Shown piece after piece: positions 33,382 through 40,656 of a stretch of 43,693 nt of DNA (positions are counted from its first letter, which is position 1; every line of letters starts with the position of its first letter). The translations under genes and the position numbers were made by a program. Source of the stretch: Prevotellaceae bacterium UBA1743 (lineage in GTDB: Bacteria; Bacteroidota; Bacteroidia; Bacteroidales; Bacteroidaceae); assembly GCA_002314945.1 (NCBI GenBank), contig DCHV01000029.1, forward strand, positions 1-43,693, written 5' to 3'. The notes under the pieces were generated by a model. That model made no database searches. It was given only the letters and a program-made list of their open reading frames with translations, and was not told where the DNA came from.

Positions 33382-34376
33382 AGATAGGGCATATCGACTT
33401 GGGAGAGAGGCCGCTTCTGTTGGCTCCTATGGAAGACGTCACCGACCTCGGTTTCCGTTTGCTGTGCAGGCAGATGGGAGCCGCCATGGTGTATTCCGAG
33501 TTCGTCAGCAGCGACGCCCTCATACGGATGGTAAACAAGAGTTTGGCCAAGATGACCGTGTGCCCCGAGGAACGCCCCGTAGCCATCCAGATCTATGGCA
33601 AGGATGTCGATACCATGTGTCAGGCAGCACGCATCGTTGTGCAGGAGGCCCACCCCGATATCCTCGACCTCAACTTCGGTTGTCCTGTCAAGAAGGTAGC
33701 AGGCAAGGGAGCAGGGGCAGGGATGCTCCAGAACATCCCCCAGATGCTCGCTATCACCCGCGCTGTGGTAGAGGCTGTGCCAGACACACCCGTCACGGTC
33801 AAGACACGCCTCGGATGGGACAGCGACCACCTTGTCATCACTCAGTTGGCAGAGCAGCTGCAGGATTGTGGTATCCAGGCCCTCACTATCCACGGACGCA
33901 CACGGGCACAGATGTACACTGGCGAAGCAGATTGGAACTTAATTGGCCAGGTGAAGAACAATCCCCGCATCCATATCCCCATCATCGGCAATGGCGATGT
34001 CACCACCCCCCAGCGCGCATTGGAATGCTTCGAGCGCTACGGAGTGGATGCCGTCATGGTCGGCCGAGCCACTTTTGGTCAGCCTTGGATCTTCCGTCAG
34101 ATGCGACAATACATCGATACTGGGGACGACTCATCTGCCTCTCTCACCATCGACGAGCGACTCGATATCCTGCGTAGTCAAGTACTTACCAGTGTACAGC
34201 GTATCGACGAATACCGAGGTATCCTCCACGTCAGGAGGCATTTGGCTGCAAGCCCGCTCTTCAAGGGGATTCCCAATTTCCGCGACACACGCATCCGTAT
34301 GCTTCGGGCCGAGACGGTGGAAGAACTCTTCTCCATCCTCGATGAAATCCGCCCCTTGCTATTACCCAATCAATAA
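33378..34376 (+). CDS. dusB: tRNA-dihydrouridine synthase
   Basis: A 332-residue TIM-barrel flavoprotein. LLAPMEDVTDLGFR is the family's N-terminal signature, DLNFGCPVKKV holds the catalytic Cys102, and ALTIHGRTRAQMYTGEADW with IGNGDV is the FMN phosphate-binding region. It reduces uridines in the D-loop of tRNA using NADPH and FMN. It overlaps sufE by four bases (ATGA), and the flavodoxin gene follows after 12 bp; a link between flavodoxin and this flavoprotein is not expected because the flavodoxin looks exported. Confidence 0.93.
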   Translation: MKIGHIDLGERPLLLAPMEDVTDLGFRLLCRQMGAAMVYSEFVSSDALIRMVNKSLAKMTVCPEERPVAIQIYGKDVDTMCQAARIVVQEAHPDILDLNFGCPVKKVAGKGAGAGMLQNIPQMLAITRAVVEAVPDTPVTVKTRLGWDSDHLVITQLAEQLQDCGIQALTIHGRTRAQMYTGEADWNLIGQVKNNPRIHIPIIGNGDVTTPQRALECFERYGVDAVMVGRATFGQPWIFRQMRQYIDTGDDSSASLTIDERLDILRSQVLTSVQRIDEYRGILHVRRHLAASPLFKGIPNFRDTRIRMLRAETVEELFSILDEIRPLLLPNQ

Positions 34377-34388
34377 AATACTGTTTTT

Positions 34389-35234
34389 ATGAAGACAAAA
34401 AAACTATCCGCTACCTGCCTCGGCATCGCTCTGCTGATAGCCATCCTCTCCTTTCATGCATGTAATATCTCTCAATCTCAGAAAGAACCCCAAGTCATGA
34501 AATCACTCATCCTATATTATTCTCAGACGGGAGCCACCCGAGCCGTGGCAGAAGAACTTCAGCGTCAGCTCGGAGCCGATATCGACAGCATCGTGGCTGT
34601 AAATCCGTATGAAGGCAATTTCCAGGAAACGATCGAACGTTGTCAGAAAGAGATGCAGGCCGACTCCTTGCCTGCCATTCAGACTCTCACACGCGATCTG
34701 AGCGCCTACGACACCATCTATCTCGGTTATCCAGTCTGGTTTGGCACCTACGCCCGTCCTGTCATCACCCTTGTTCGGCAGGAGACTTTCCAGGGGAAGA
34801 CCATCATTCCCTTCTGCACCTTTGGCAGTGGAGGGCTGAATACTACTCAGGAATCTCTTCAGGCCGACCTTCCCCAGGCCACCATACTTCCAGGCTATGG
34901 AGTTCGCAATGCCCGCCTTGCCGCCATGCCCCAGGAACTCACCCGTTTCCTCATAGAGAACGGCCATCTGCAGGGTGAAATCACCCCCTTGCCAGAGTTC
35001 ACCGAGCAACAACCCGTAGGCGAGCAGGAGAAAGCCATCTTCGACGAAGCCTGTGGCGATTACCAATTCTCCCTCGGCCAACCCCTCACCTACGGTTCAC
35101 GCCCACTTGCCGAAGGTACCGAATACAAGTTCGTCGTACAGAGCAAGTCCTTCGATGGCCAGGATGCAACCTCCATCATCTATGTCGTGAAGGTAGCAGA
35201 TACAAAAGCTGAGTTTACCCAAGTCCTCCGATAA
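34389..35234 (+). CDS. Exported flavodoxin-like lipoprotein with C-terminal extension
   Basis: A 281-residue protein. The N-terminus (hydrophobic core then SFHAC) looks like a lipoprotein signal with Cys at about 25. From residue 38 a flavodoxin fold starts: LILYYSQTGATRAVAEEL is the FMN phosphate loop, YLGYPVWFGTYARPV and FCTFGSGGLNTTQ the isoalloxazine-side loops. About 75 residues after the flavodoxin part (from FDEACGDYQF) are not flavodoxin and I do not recognise them. An alternative start at Met37 would give a cytoplasmic protein, but the lipobox argues for export. Last gene of the run that starts with the Lrp regulator. Confidence 0.8.
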   Translation: MKTKKLSATCLGIALLIAILSFHACNISQSQKEPQVMKSLILYYSQTGATRAVAEELQRQLGADIDSIVAVNPYEGNFQETIERCQKEMQADSLPAIQTLTRDLSAYDTIYLGYPVWFGTYARPVITLVRQETFQGKTIIPFCTFGSGGLNTTQESLQADLPQATILPGYGVRNARLAAMPQELTRFLIENGHLQGEITPLPEFTEQQPVGEQEKAIFDEACGDYQFSLGQPLTYGSRPLAEGTEYKFVVQSKSFDGQDATSIIYVVKVADTKAEFTQVLR

Positions 35235-35245
35235 AGGGAAAGGGG

Positions 35246-35275
35246 TAGGGGAGAAACCTTCCTCCGTTCCCCCTA
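35246..35275. terminator. GC-rich hairpin between convergent genes
   Basis: TAGGGG (35246-35251) can pair with CCCCTA (35270-35275), which overlaps the stop codon of the minus-strand isomerase gene. A short stem with a large loop; a shared terminator is possible. Confidence 0.28.
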
Positions 35276-36685
35276 TTTCGTGACGTTATATACTGGAATA
35301 TCGAGCAGGAAGGCAAATTTCTCTATGCGTCCTGCCACGTGTCCCATACCTATTGCACAATGATGTGAAGGGCCACCCTTGCTCCATCGGTTCATGAATT
35401 CCTTGGCACTGATGGGGAAACGGTAGCGACTGTTCGTATTGCCTATGTTCAGCACCGCTCCAGGAACCGATTCACCCTCCGCTACGAGCAGATGGATGCC
35501 ATCCTTCCCCTCGCATACCGAGAGAAGCGTAGCAGGGCCATGCTTCACACTCATCTGGATAGACAATCCCTTGCCCGGTTTGCCATGGAAGACAGGCAGG
35601 GGGACGAGTCCTACCCCATCCTGCGCCATATTGAAGTGACCGGGTCCATCGTGTCCCCATAGCACCACATCATCATTGAAATCCATCGCGTAGGGTTCCG
35701 AGAAAGAACCGCCAGCGCCCAGGAGCGACATAATCTTCATCGCCTGCACATTCTTTACCTCACACTCTCCCGCAGTAGGGATTCCTTTGCCTGTGAGCAG
35801 CGTATTGCCAGCGATGAGCGAAGTCACGATATCCTCGTAATCATTCCCCGGCTGCCCCTCGTAGTAATAGGCCATGCTACCCAAGTCATGTGTCTTCACC
35901 AGTCTGTCCAAGGCAACCGAAGTACGTGCTGCCCTCTCCAATTCCTCCTGCGCACAATCGGGTGACACCTTGAACGTCCTGCGGAATTCCTCTATCTTCT
36001 CCTCCACGTCAGCCTCCGTCACCTCATCCCTCAGCCGTTTCAGTTCACACATCTCCAGGAGTTCGATATGCGTGCCGAAGGTGATGCTCTGCAACGTCGT
36101 ATCCGTATAAACATCCAGCATCCCACAATAGTAGTGTCCCAGGATGCCCATTCTTCCGTGTCGCATCCCATCCACAGCCTTGGCCGCATCCACCCATTCG
36201 CGTAGTTCGTCCCATACTGCAGGGTCCTGCATGTGTCCCGTTAGAATATCGAATCGTATGCCAGCCCGTGTCAGTACACAGGCCAATTCCGGTACCGTGC
36301 AAGCCTGGCAGTGAGCCAGCCACTCCCCCGTCTTCATCACATTGTCCGGCATGGCATTCAGTCGGTCGTAGTCAATGGCAGGTACTGGTTGCAGGTTCAG
36401 CAGCAAGACAGGGCATCCCGTTCTCTGTACCACAGGCAGCACCGTGGAAGACAGTGCATACGTACTGATGTAGAGGCAGATCAGTTGCACATCCTCGCTT
36501 CGGAACAGATCGGCAGCCCACTGCGATTTCTGTGGGTTATCCACCATCCCTGCATTCACCACCTGTACCCCCGTCTTCTCTACCTCTCCCACAATCTGGT
36601 TCTGGTAGCCAGTCAATCTGTCCAGGAGTCCCTCAAACTGTCCCCAATATGTATCCAATCCGATACCGAAAAATCCTATTTTCAT
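35273..36685 (-). CDS. L-fucose/L-arabinose isomerase-family protein
   Basis: A 470-residue cytoplasmic protein starting IGFFGIGLDTYWGQF, the start typical of arabinose/fucose isomerase-fold proteins. It shows the two-domain layout of that fold: a Rossmann-like N-terminal part (LICLYISTYALSSTVLP and LLLNLQPVPAIDYD) and a C-terminal part with DFNDDVVLWGHDGPGHF and GMGHVAGRIEKFA, where the metal-binding Glu, Asp and His would lie. Most likely it interconverts an aldose and a ketose, but many family members in Bacteroidetes have no proven substrate. It stands alone, with a -7 box just upstream. Confidence 0.82.
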   Translation of the reverse strand: MKIGFFGIGLDTYWGQFEGLLDRLTGYQNQIVGEVEKTGVQVVNAGMVDNPQKSQWAADLFRSEDVQLICLYISTYALSSTVLPVVQRTGCPVLLLNLQPVPAIDYDRLNAMPDNVMKTGEWLAHCQACTVPELACVLTRAGIRFDILTGHMQDPAVWDELREWVDAAKAVDGMRHGRMGILGHYYCGMLDVYTDTTLQSITFGTHIELLEMCELKRLRDEVTEADVEEKIEEFRRTFKVSPDCAQEELERAARTSVALDRLVKTHDLGSMAYYYEGQPGNDYEDIVTSLIAGNTLLTGKGIPTAGECEVKNVQAMKIMSLLGAGGSFSEPYAMDFNDDVVLWGHDGPGHFNMAQDGVGLVPLPVFHGKPGKGLSIQMSVKHGPATLLSVCEGKDGIHLLVAEGESVPGAVLNIGNTNSRYRFPISAKEFMNRWSKGGPSHHCAIGMGHVAGRIEKFAFLLDIPVYNVTK

Positions 36686-36708
36686 AGCAAATCATCATTT
36701 ATTGAATG

Positions 36709-36716
36709 CAAAGGTA
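36709..36716 (-). promoter_or_regulatory. -7 box of the isomerase-family gene
   Basis: TACCTTTG on the minus strand (36716-36709) fits TAnnTTTG, 23 nt before the ATG at 36685. Upstream are repeats of GTTGA(A/G)AGTTGA(A/G)AG type rather than a clear -33 box. Confidence 0.5.
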
Positions 36717-36721
36717 TAAAA

Positions 36722-36748
36722 TAAAGTTGAGAGTTGAAAGTTGAGAGA
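36722..36748. repeat. GTTGA(G/A)A short tandem repeat
   Basis: About three 9-bp units (AGTTGAGAG, TTGAAAGTT, GAGAG) lie between two minus-strand genes. The same word, AGTTGAAAGTTGAA, occurs at 10716-10730 upstream of the fucosidase ATG. Short repeats like this are common between genes in Bacteroidetes. Confidence 0.5.
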
Positions 36749-36766
36749 GGCTTACATTAAATATCA

Positions 36767-36793
36767 GGGCGGGCCACTTCATGTAGCCCGCCC
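36767..36793 (-). terminator. Intrinsic terminator after the small acidic lipoprotein gene
   Basis: GGGCGGGC (36767-36774) pairs with GCCCGCCC (36786-36793), 8 GC pairs, with an 11-nt loop. On the minus strand it is followed by TGATATTTAATG. It lies 48 bp after the lipoprotein stop. Confidence 0.7.
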
Positions 36794-36841
36794 CGATTTA
36801 TTGCTTTACGAAGCAAAAGTTAGAGTCTGTTGCTTACCCGA

Positions 36842-37282
36842 TTATTTGTTGGCACTCTCGAATGTCTTCTTCACGTTCTGTATCATCTGAAGAACGATGT
36901 CATAGGGCATACCCTTCAAGGCTTCACTGCCATCTGCGATGATAGTGTTGCCATCACGTTTGTAGGTAAGATCATCCTCTGCGGTGTAACCCTCCTGAAT
37001 TGATTTCCAGGCTGCGTTAGCTAAAATTTCAGATGCATAGGTAGTCTTTGTTACGTAGCTGGTACACTGTTTGTTGGTGAACAGAGCAGTAACAACCATG
37101 GTGTAGGCACTGGGCTGCTTGATGGTCAGTGTAATCTCGTTGTCGCTGGTCTTCAGATCAGAAGTGGTCTTACCACCATTCTCGATGATATCCTCTACGT
37201 CATTGTCATCCCCGCAAGAGGCAGCTGTAAAACTCAGGGTAAATGCTGCGAACAGCATACTAAGAAACTTGATTGTCTTCAT
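36842..37282 (-). CDS. Small lipoprotein of unknown function, probably surface-exposed
   Basis: A 146-residue protein with a lipoprotein signal: hydrophobic core then TAASC, Cys about residue 23. The residues right after the Cys are GDDNDVEDI, an acidic stretch like the export signal that sends Bacteroidetes lipoproteins to the cell surface. The rest is a mix of strands (EITLTIKQPSAYTMVVTALF) and helices, with no family I recognise. It is divergent from the histidine kinase gene, and the shared 210-bp gap holds two matching palindromes, so it may be a target or input of that two-component system. Confidence 0.8.
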   Translation of the reverse strand: MKTIKFLSMLFAAFTLSFTAASCGDDNDVEDIIENGGKTTSDLKTSDNEITLTIKQPSAYTMVVTALFTNKQCTSYVTKTTYASEILANAAWKSIQEGYTAEDDLTYKRDGNTIIADGSEALKGMPYDIVLQMIQNVKKTFESANK

Positions 37283-37343
37283 GTTAATTAATGTTTGATG
37301 TGTTTGTAATATAAATTTGTTGATAATATCGCATTTTGGTGCG

Positions 37344-37351
37344 CAAAATTA
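37344..37351 (-). promoter_or_regulatory. -7 box of the small lipoprotein gene
   Basis: TAATTTTG on the minus strand (37351-37344). No -33 box lies 19-21 nt upstream; instead a palindrome is centred 30 bp upstream of the box. Transcript start near 37337 gives a leader of about 55 nt. Confidence 0.5.
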
Positions 37352-37375
37352 ATTACGATTACGCACAATACATCT

Positions 37376-37387
37376 ACCCAAAAGGGT
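37376..37387. promoter_or_regulatory. Palindromic candidate operator 1 (ACCC-N4-GGGT)
   Basis: ACCCAAAAGGGT within TACCCAAAAGGGTGG. Centre at 37381.5, about 44 bp upstream of the predicted lipoprotein transcript start. Matches operator 2 at every base except the central three. Confidence 0.5.
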
Positions 37388-37414
37388 GGAATGCACAAAT
37401 AAAACGGATATTTT

Positions 37415-37426
37415 ACCCATTTGGGT
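37415..37426. promoter_or_regulatory. Palindromic candidate operator 2 (ACCC-N4-GGGT)
   Basis: ACCCATTTGGGT within TACCCATTTGGGTGG. Centre at 37420.5, about 42 bp upstream of the predicted start of the histidine kinase transcript, where a -33 box would otherwise lie. The two palindromes are 39 bp apart. Confidence 0.5.
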
Positions 37427-37448
37427 GGCAGCTTGGTGTAATTATTAG

Positions 37449-37456
37449 TACCTTCG
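37449..37456 (+). promoter_or_regulatory. -7 box of the histidine kinase operon
   Basis: TACCTTCG at 37449-37456, one base from TAnnTTTG, without a -33 box. The expected start near 37463 leaves 30 nt to the ATG at 37493 but only 3 nt to the ATG at 37466, favouring the later start codon. Confidence 0.45.
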
Positions 37457-37492
37457 CACTATTAAATGGAACTGTTTGTTGCAAACAACCGC

Positions 37493-39379
37493 ATGATACG
37501 CCGCACAACGATTCTACTCATTTTCATGATGCTCACCTGCTCTGGCGCGATGTGGGCAGAATACACAGACCACCGCAATCGTGGGGTGGACTCGCTCGAG
37601 TATGTGTTGCGCAACGATCCACCCCGGGAACAGGCAGACATGATTCGTCTTTATGATGGTCTTGCATGGGGATATCTTGAGATGAATGAAGAGAAATCCA
37701 CACAGTATGCCCATGCCGGATTGGCTGTCGCAGAGAAGATAAATGCCTATAAATCCATTTGCAATTTTCATCGCATCTTGGCCATGCACCATTGGGCCAA
37801 TGCTCGCTATGCCGAGGCAGAGAAGGAACTGCAATCAGCCCAGGAAGCAGTCGGGATGATGCACGAGTGCGGTAATTACGACGACACGGATATTGATGAT
37901 CAGGCTTCGGCATTATATGGAACCTTAGGCAATCTGTACAACACCTTGGGACAAGGAGCAAAGGCTTTGGATTACTATCATCGTGCCTTGCGACTCTTCG
38001 CCAAGCATGATTGGAAAGAGAGTCAGGTAGTGGCCTACTACAACATGGCCGAACTATACTATTGCATGGGCAATATGAGCCGTGCAATGGATTATCTCCA
38101 GAAAAGCGATTCCATAGCCGTGCTGAGCCAGGATTCACTGATGGAGTCATTAGCCCTCGAGGGGATGGCCAAGGTAGCCAAGAACGAGGGCAAGTACGAC
38201 GATGCAAGGAAATATATGCAGCAGGTATATGACTATCTCTTCGCACATCCTGGGGAAGAGGGTGGTTCGCGTAGCGATTGCCTTGTAACAATGACCGACA
38301 TTGCCATCGAAGAAGGCAACTGGGACGAGGCAGAAAAACTGATATGCGAGAATGAAGCCTTGGGCGAGGAACTGCATCGCTCGGATGCGGCCTTCCTGAA
38401 CCAGAAAGCCTCCCTTGCAGCACACGACGAACGATGGGAGGAAGCCGAAAAGTATGCCATGCAGGCAGCAGATGTGGATACCGACGCACCAGATGTAGCC
38501 AGGGAGACATACAAACTACTGGCAGATATATATACCCATCTGAACAACCCCGAGTTGGCACAGCTCTACAACAACAAGGAGGATTCCATACAGGCAGCAT
38601 GGAGCAACTATGCATATCAGGCCTCACTTACCGAGCAGGAGATTCTGTTCGAGACAGAGAAAAAGGATATGGAACTTGCCAACATGATGCAGCACAGACG
38701 CATGTTGATAATCATTGTGGCAATAGGTGGCGTTCTGTTGATTGTCATGGTATTTGTGATGATCATTTCACGCCGCAATCACCAGAGGCAGAAAGCACGA
38801 TTGACCCTTGAAACCGAGGTGCGTGAGCGCGAAATAATCGCCCGGGATCTACATGATGGACTCGGAGGAATGCTCTCGCTTCTCAAACTGAAAATTGCCA
38901 ACAAGGAACAGGATGAAGCAATGCACCTCGTCGATGAATCGGCACGGGAAATGCGTAGGGTAGCACATCACATCATGCCTGTGGAATTACAACAGGATGG
39001 TTTGATCACCTCCCTGAAAAACTATGCCATCTCCGTGCCGGGAGCACATTTTCAATACTACACGACAGATACAGAAGAAGGGCCAGAAAAGCGTTTCCCC
39101 TCTGATATAGAGATTGTACTCTACCGTTGTGCCTACGAACTTGTCAACAACGCCATAAAGCATTCATCAACCGATAGAATAGACATCCAGTTGATGAACG
39201 AGGAAAAACAGGTGGTGCTAACCGTAAGTGATAAGGGCAAAGGATTTCATCAAGAACAGGAGATGGATGGTACAGGACTGAGAAATATACGTAAACGAAT
39301 TGCACAGTTCAATGGCGAGATGAATATCATCAGCCAACCTGGTAATGGAACAGAAATAAATATTGCTTTTCCTCTATGA
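37493..39379 (+). CDS. TPR-containing sensor histidine kinase (NarX/DesK type)
   Basis: A 628-residue protein from the chosen ATG; ATG 37466 would add nine residues ahead of the signal peptide. After the signal peptide (TTILLIFMMLTCSGAMWA), residues about 40-370 form tetratricopeptide repeats (for example ASALYGTLGNLYNTLGQGAK, AYYNMAELYYCMGNMSRAM) placed in the periplasm. A membrane segment follows (MLIIIVAIGGVLLIVMVFVM), then a HisKA_3 dimerisation helix with His454 in ARDLHDGLGGM and a HATPase domain with ELVNNAIKHSS and SDKGKGFHQE ... GTGLRNI. It phosphorylates the NarL-type regulator encoded next, with which its gene overlaps by four bases. The TPR part probably senses a protein or envelope state. 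Confidence 0.92.
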   Translation: MIRRTTILLIFMMLTCSGAMWAEYTDHRNRGVDSLEYVLRNDPPREQADMIRLYDGLAWGYLEMNEEKSTQYAHAGLAVAEKINAYKSICNFHRILAMHHWANARYAEAEKELQSAQEAVGMMHECGNYDDTDIDDQASALYGTLGNLYNTLGQGAKALDYYHRALRLFAKHDWKESQVVAYYNMAELYYCMGNMSRAMDYLQKSDSIAVLSQDSLMESLALEGMAKVAKNEGKYDDARKYMQQVYDYLFAHPGEEGGSRSDCLVTMTDIAIEEGNWDEAEKLICENEALGEELHRSDAAFLNQKASLAAHDERWEEAEKYAMQAADVDTDAPDVARETYKLLADIYTHLNNPELAQLYNNKEDSIQAAWSNYAYQASLTEQEILFETEKKDMELANMMQHRRMLIIIVAIGGVLLIVMVFVMIISRRNHQRQKARLTLETEVREREIIARDLHDGLGGMLSLLKLKIANKEQDEAMHLVDESAREMRRVAHHIMPVELQQDGLITSLKNYAISVPGAHFQYYTTDTEEGPEKRFPSDIEIVLYRCAYELVNNAIKHSSTDRIDIQLMNEEKQVVLTVSDKGKGFHQEQEMDGTGLRNIRKRIAQFNGEMNIISQPGNGTEINIAFPL

Positions 39380-40002
39380 CAAAAAAGTACAAGATAGACG
39401 TGAACATCGTAGATGATCACACCATGCTGGTTGAGGGATTGTCCAAGGCCATCAACCGTAGTGACTTGGCACATGTCAGTCATTGCTACTCCACGTTGGA
39501 GGAATGCCGTCTCAGACTCACTCAATGGATGCCCGATGTCCTGTTGCTCGATATCTCCATGCCAGATGGCAGTGGTATGGATTTTTGCAGGCAGGTTATG
39601 GAGCAGTATCCATCCCTTCGTGTAGTTATGATAACCTGTCACGATGAATTCTCCATTATCCAGCGTATGATGGATATTGGCGTACATGGATATGTCTTGA
39701 AGAGCGCTCCCGTGCAAGAGGTGCTGGATGCTATTGTGGCCGTATATCATGGCGAACAGTATCAGAGTAGTGAGGTCGCTTCCATCATCGAGCGGGGCAA
39801 AAATCAACAGATTTTCCTTACACCTACCGAACGTGTGGTATTGCAAGGTATCTGCGACGGCCTTACTAATCCACAGATAGCAAATACTATTCATCTAAGT
39901 ATAGAGACTGTCAACTGGTATCGCAAACGACTACTGGCAAAGTTCAATGTCAACAACAGCGTCACTCTCGCCCTCATTGCCGTTCGCGAGCAATTCGTTT
40001 GA
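39376..40002 (+). CDS. NarL/LuxR-family response regulator
   Basis: A 208-residue regulator. The receiver domain has acidic residues IVDDH at 11-15, phosphoacceptor Asp59 in LLLDISMPDGSG, Thr/Ser at 87 region (MITCHD) and Lys109 in YVLKSA. The output domain is a LuxR helix-turn-helix: LTPTERVVLQGICDGLTNPQ then IANTIHLSIETVNWYRKRLL. It binds DNA when phosphorylated by the kinase upstream. Start ATG overlaps the kinase stop (ATGA). The two ACCC-N4-GGGT palindromes upstream of the kinase gene are its plausible binding sites. Confidence 0.94.
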   Translation: MTKKYKIDVNIVDDHTMLVEGLSKAINRSDLAHVSHCYSTLEECRLRLTQWMPDVLLLDISMPDGSGMDFCRQVMEQYPSLRVVMITCHDEFSIIQRMMDIGVHGYVLKSAPVQEVLDAIVAVYHGEQYQSSEVASIIERGKNQQIFLTPTERVVLQGICDGLTNPQIANTIHLSIETVNWYRKRLLAKFNVNNSVTLALIAVREQFV

Positions 40003-40095
40003 ATAAGATCCTTTCGTGCTGATTGTGACAAAGAAATGTTTTTGTCTAAAGGTCTATTTTCACTATTGACTAAATTTTTTTTGTGCAAGGTAGAG

Positions 40096-40240
40096 GCTTA
40101 AAAAAACTCCACGGTCAAAAAAAAAATTTTCCGAGGAGAAAATATTTTTTTTCCGAGGCACAAATATTTTTTTTTCGAGGTAGAAATTCTTGGTTTCCGT
40201 GGCGAAGCGTTACAAGCGTTACGCGTTACAAGCGTTACAG
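40096..40240 (+). repeat. T-rich composite intergenic repeat, copy 2
   Basis: CTCCACGGTC, then CCGAGGAGAAAATATT with a T-run, CCGAGGCACAAATATT with a T-run, CGAGGTAGAAATTCTTGG and TTTCCG, then GCGTTAC motifs. It matches the minus strand of 9009-9144 over about 105 bp, with variation mainly in T-run length. Confidence 0.75.
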
Positions 40241-40470
40241 ACCATGTTTTCAGTTTTGGAATCCACGGACACGGCCATGGCCCCAGCATAAATACCTTAT
40301 ATATATATATTATTTATATGAATATTAATTTGTATATTTTTTCTTAAACAAAAACCCCCTCTAAATCCCCCCCCAAACACGGAGGGGATCCATGGACACC
40401 GCCATGTCCGTGGATTTCATTTTTGCAAAAACCCTCTGTAACGCTTGTAACGCGTAACGCTTGTAACGCT
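40206..40470. repeat. 265-bp element with perfect 35-bp inverted ends
   Basis: 40206-40240 and 40436-40470 are exact reverse complements, 35 bp, each holding four GCGTTAC words. Further in, 40261-40275 pairs with 40401-40415 with one mismatch; the 20-nt gaps on each side are equal, so the arms are 70 nt each around a 125-nt centre. No coding frame inside. Confidence 0.85.
40388..40415. repeat. 28-bp palindrome ATCCATGGACA...TGTCCGTGGAT
   Basis: Arms of 11 nt with one mismatch around CCGCCA. Bases 40388-40406 are also a direct repeat, with two changes, of 40261-40279. The word ATCCACGGACA therefore occurs three times within the 265-bp element in both orientations. Confidence 0.65.
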
Positions 40471-40534
40471 CCGAAAAAATGTAATCTATTGAAAATCAAG
40501 CATAATTTCCAAAACGAAAAGTGAACGGATGTGG

Positions 40535-40559
40535 AAAATCCCTGTTTTTTGGATTTTTT
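40535..40559 (+). terminator. Possible terminator upstream of the hsdM promoter
   Basis: AAAATCC (40535-40541) and GGATTTT (40551-40557) form a 7-bp stem with a T-rich loop and trailing T. It could block read-through into the restriction-modification operon. Confidence 0.35.
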
Positions 40560-40586
40560 AACAAATTACAATGATTAGGTGTTTGC

Positions 40587-40617
40587 TTGCTTGCGTCCCA
40601 AATTATCGCTATATTTG
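40587..40617 (+). promoter_or_regulatory. Promoter of the hsdM operon
   Basis: TTG at 40587-40589, 20-nt gap, TATATTTG at 40610-40617. A start near 40624 gives a leader of about 33 nt to the ATG at 40657 and rules out the longer open frame that begins at 40579. Confidence 0.72.
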
Positions 40618-40656
40618 CAGAAAATATGGAGAAATTATTCAATAATCCGTTACGAC

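Larger units (their letters stand above)
40003..40656. other. 654-bp gene-free region with repeats, palindromes and the hsdM promoter
   Basis: No credible coding frame. Contents in order: a weak hairpin GACAAA/TTTGTC (40027-40046); T-rich composite repeat copy 2 (40096-40240); a 265-bp palindromic element (40206-40470) with an AT-rich (TATATATATATAT) and C-rich centre; a hairpin AAAATCC/GGATTTT followed by T (40535-40559); and a promoter (40587-40617) for hsdM. The region separates the two-component genes from the restriction-modification locus and may mark an island boundary. Confidence 0.8.

Noticed and set aside
40206..40470. CRISPR-like array from the repeated GCGTTAC words
   Set aside because: Repeats are 7-9 bp with no unique spacers of regular size, and the arrangement is inverted rather than direct.
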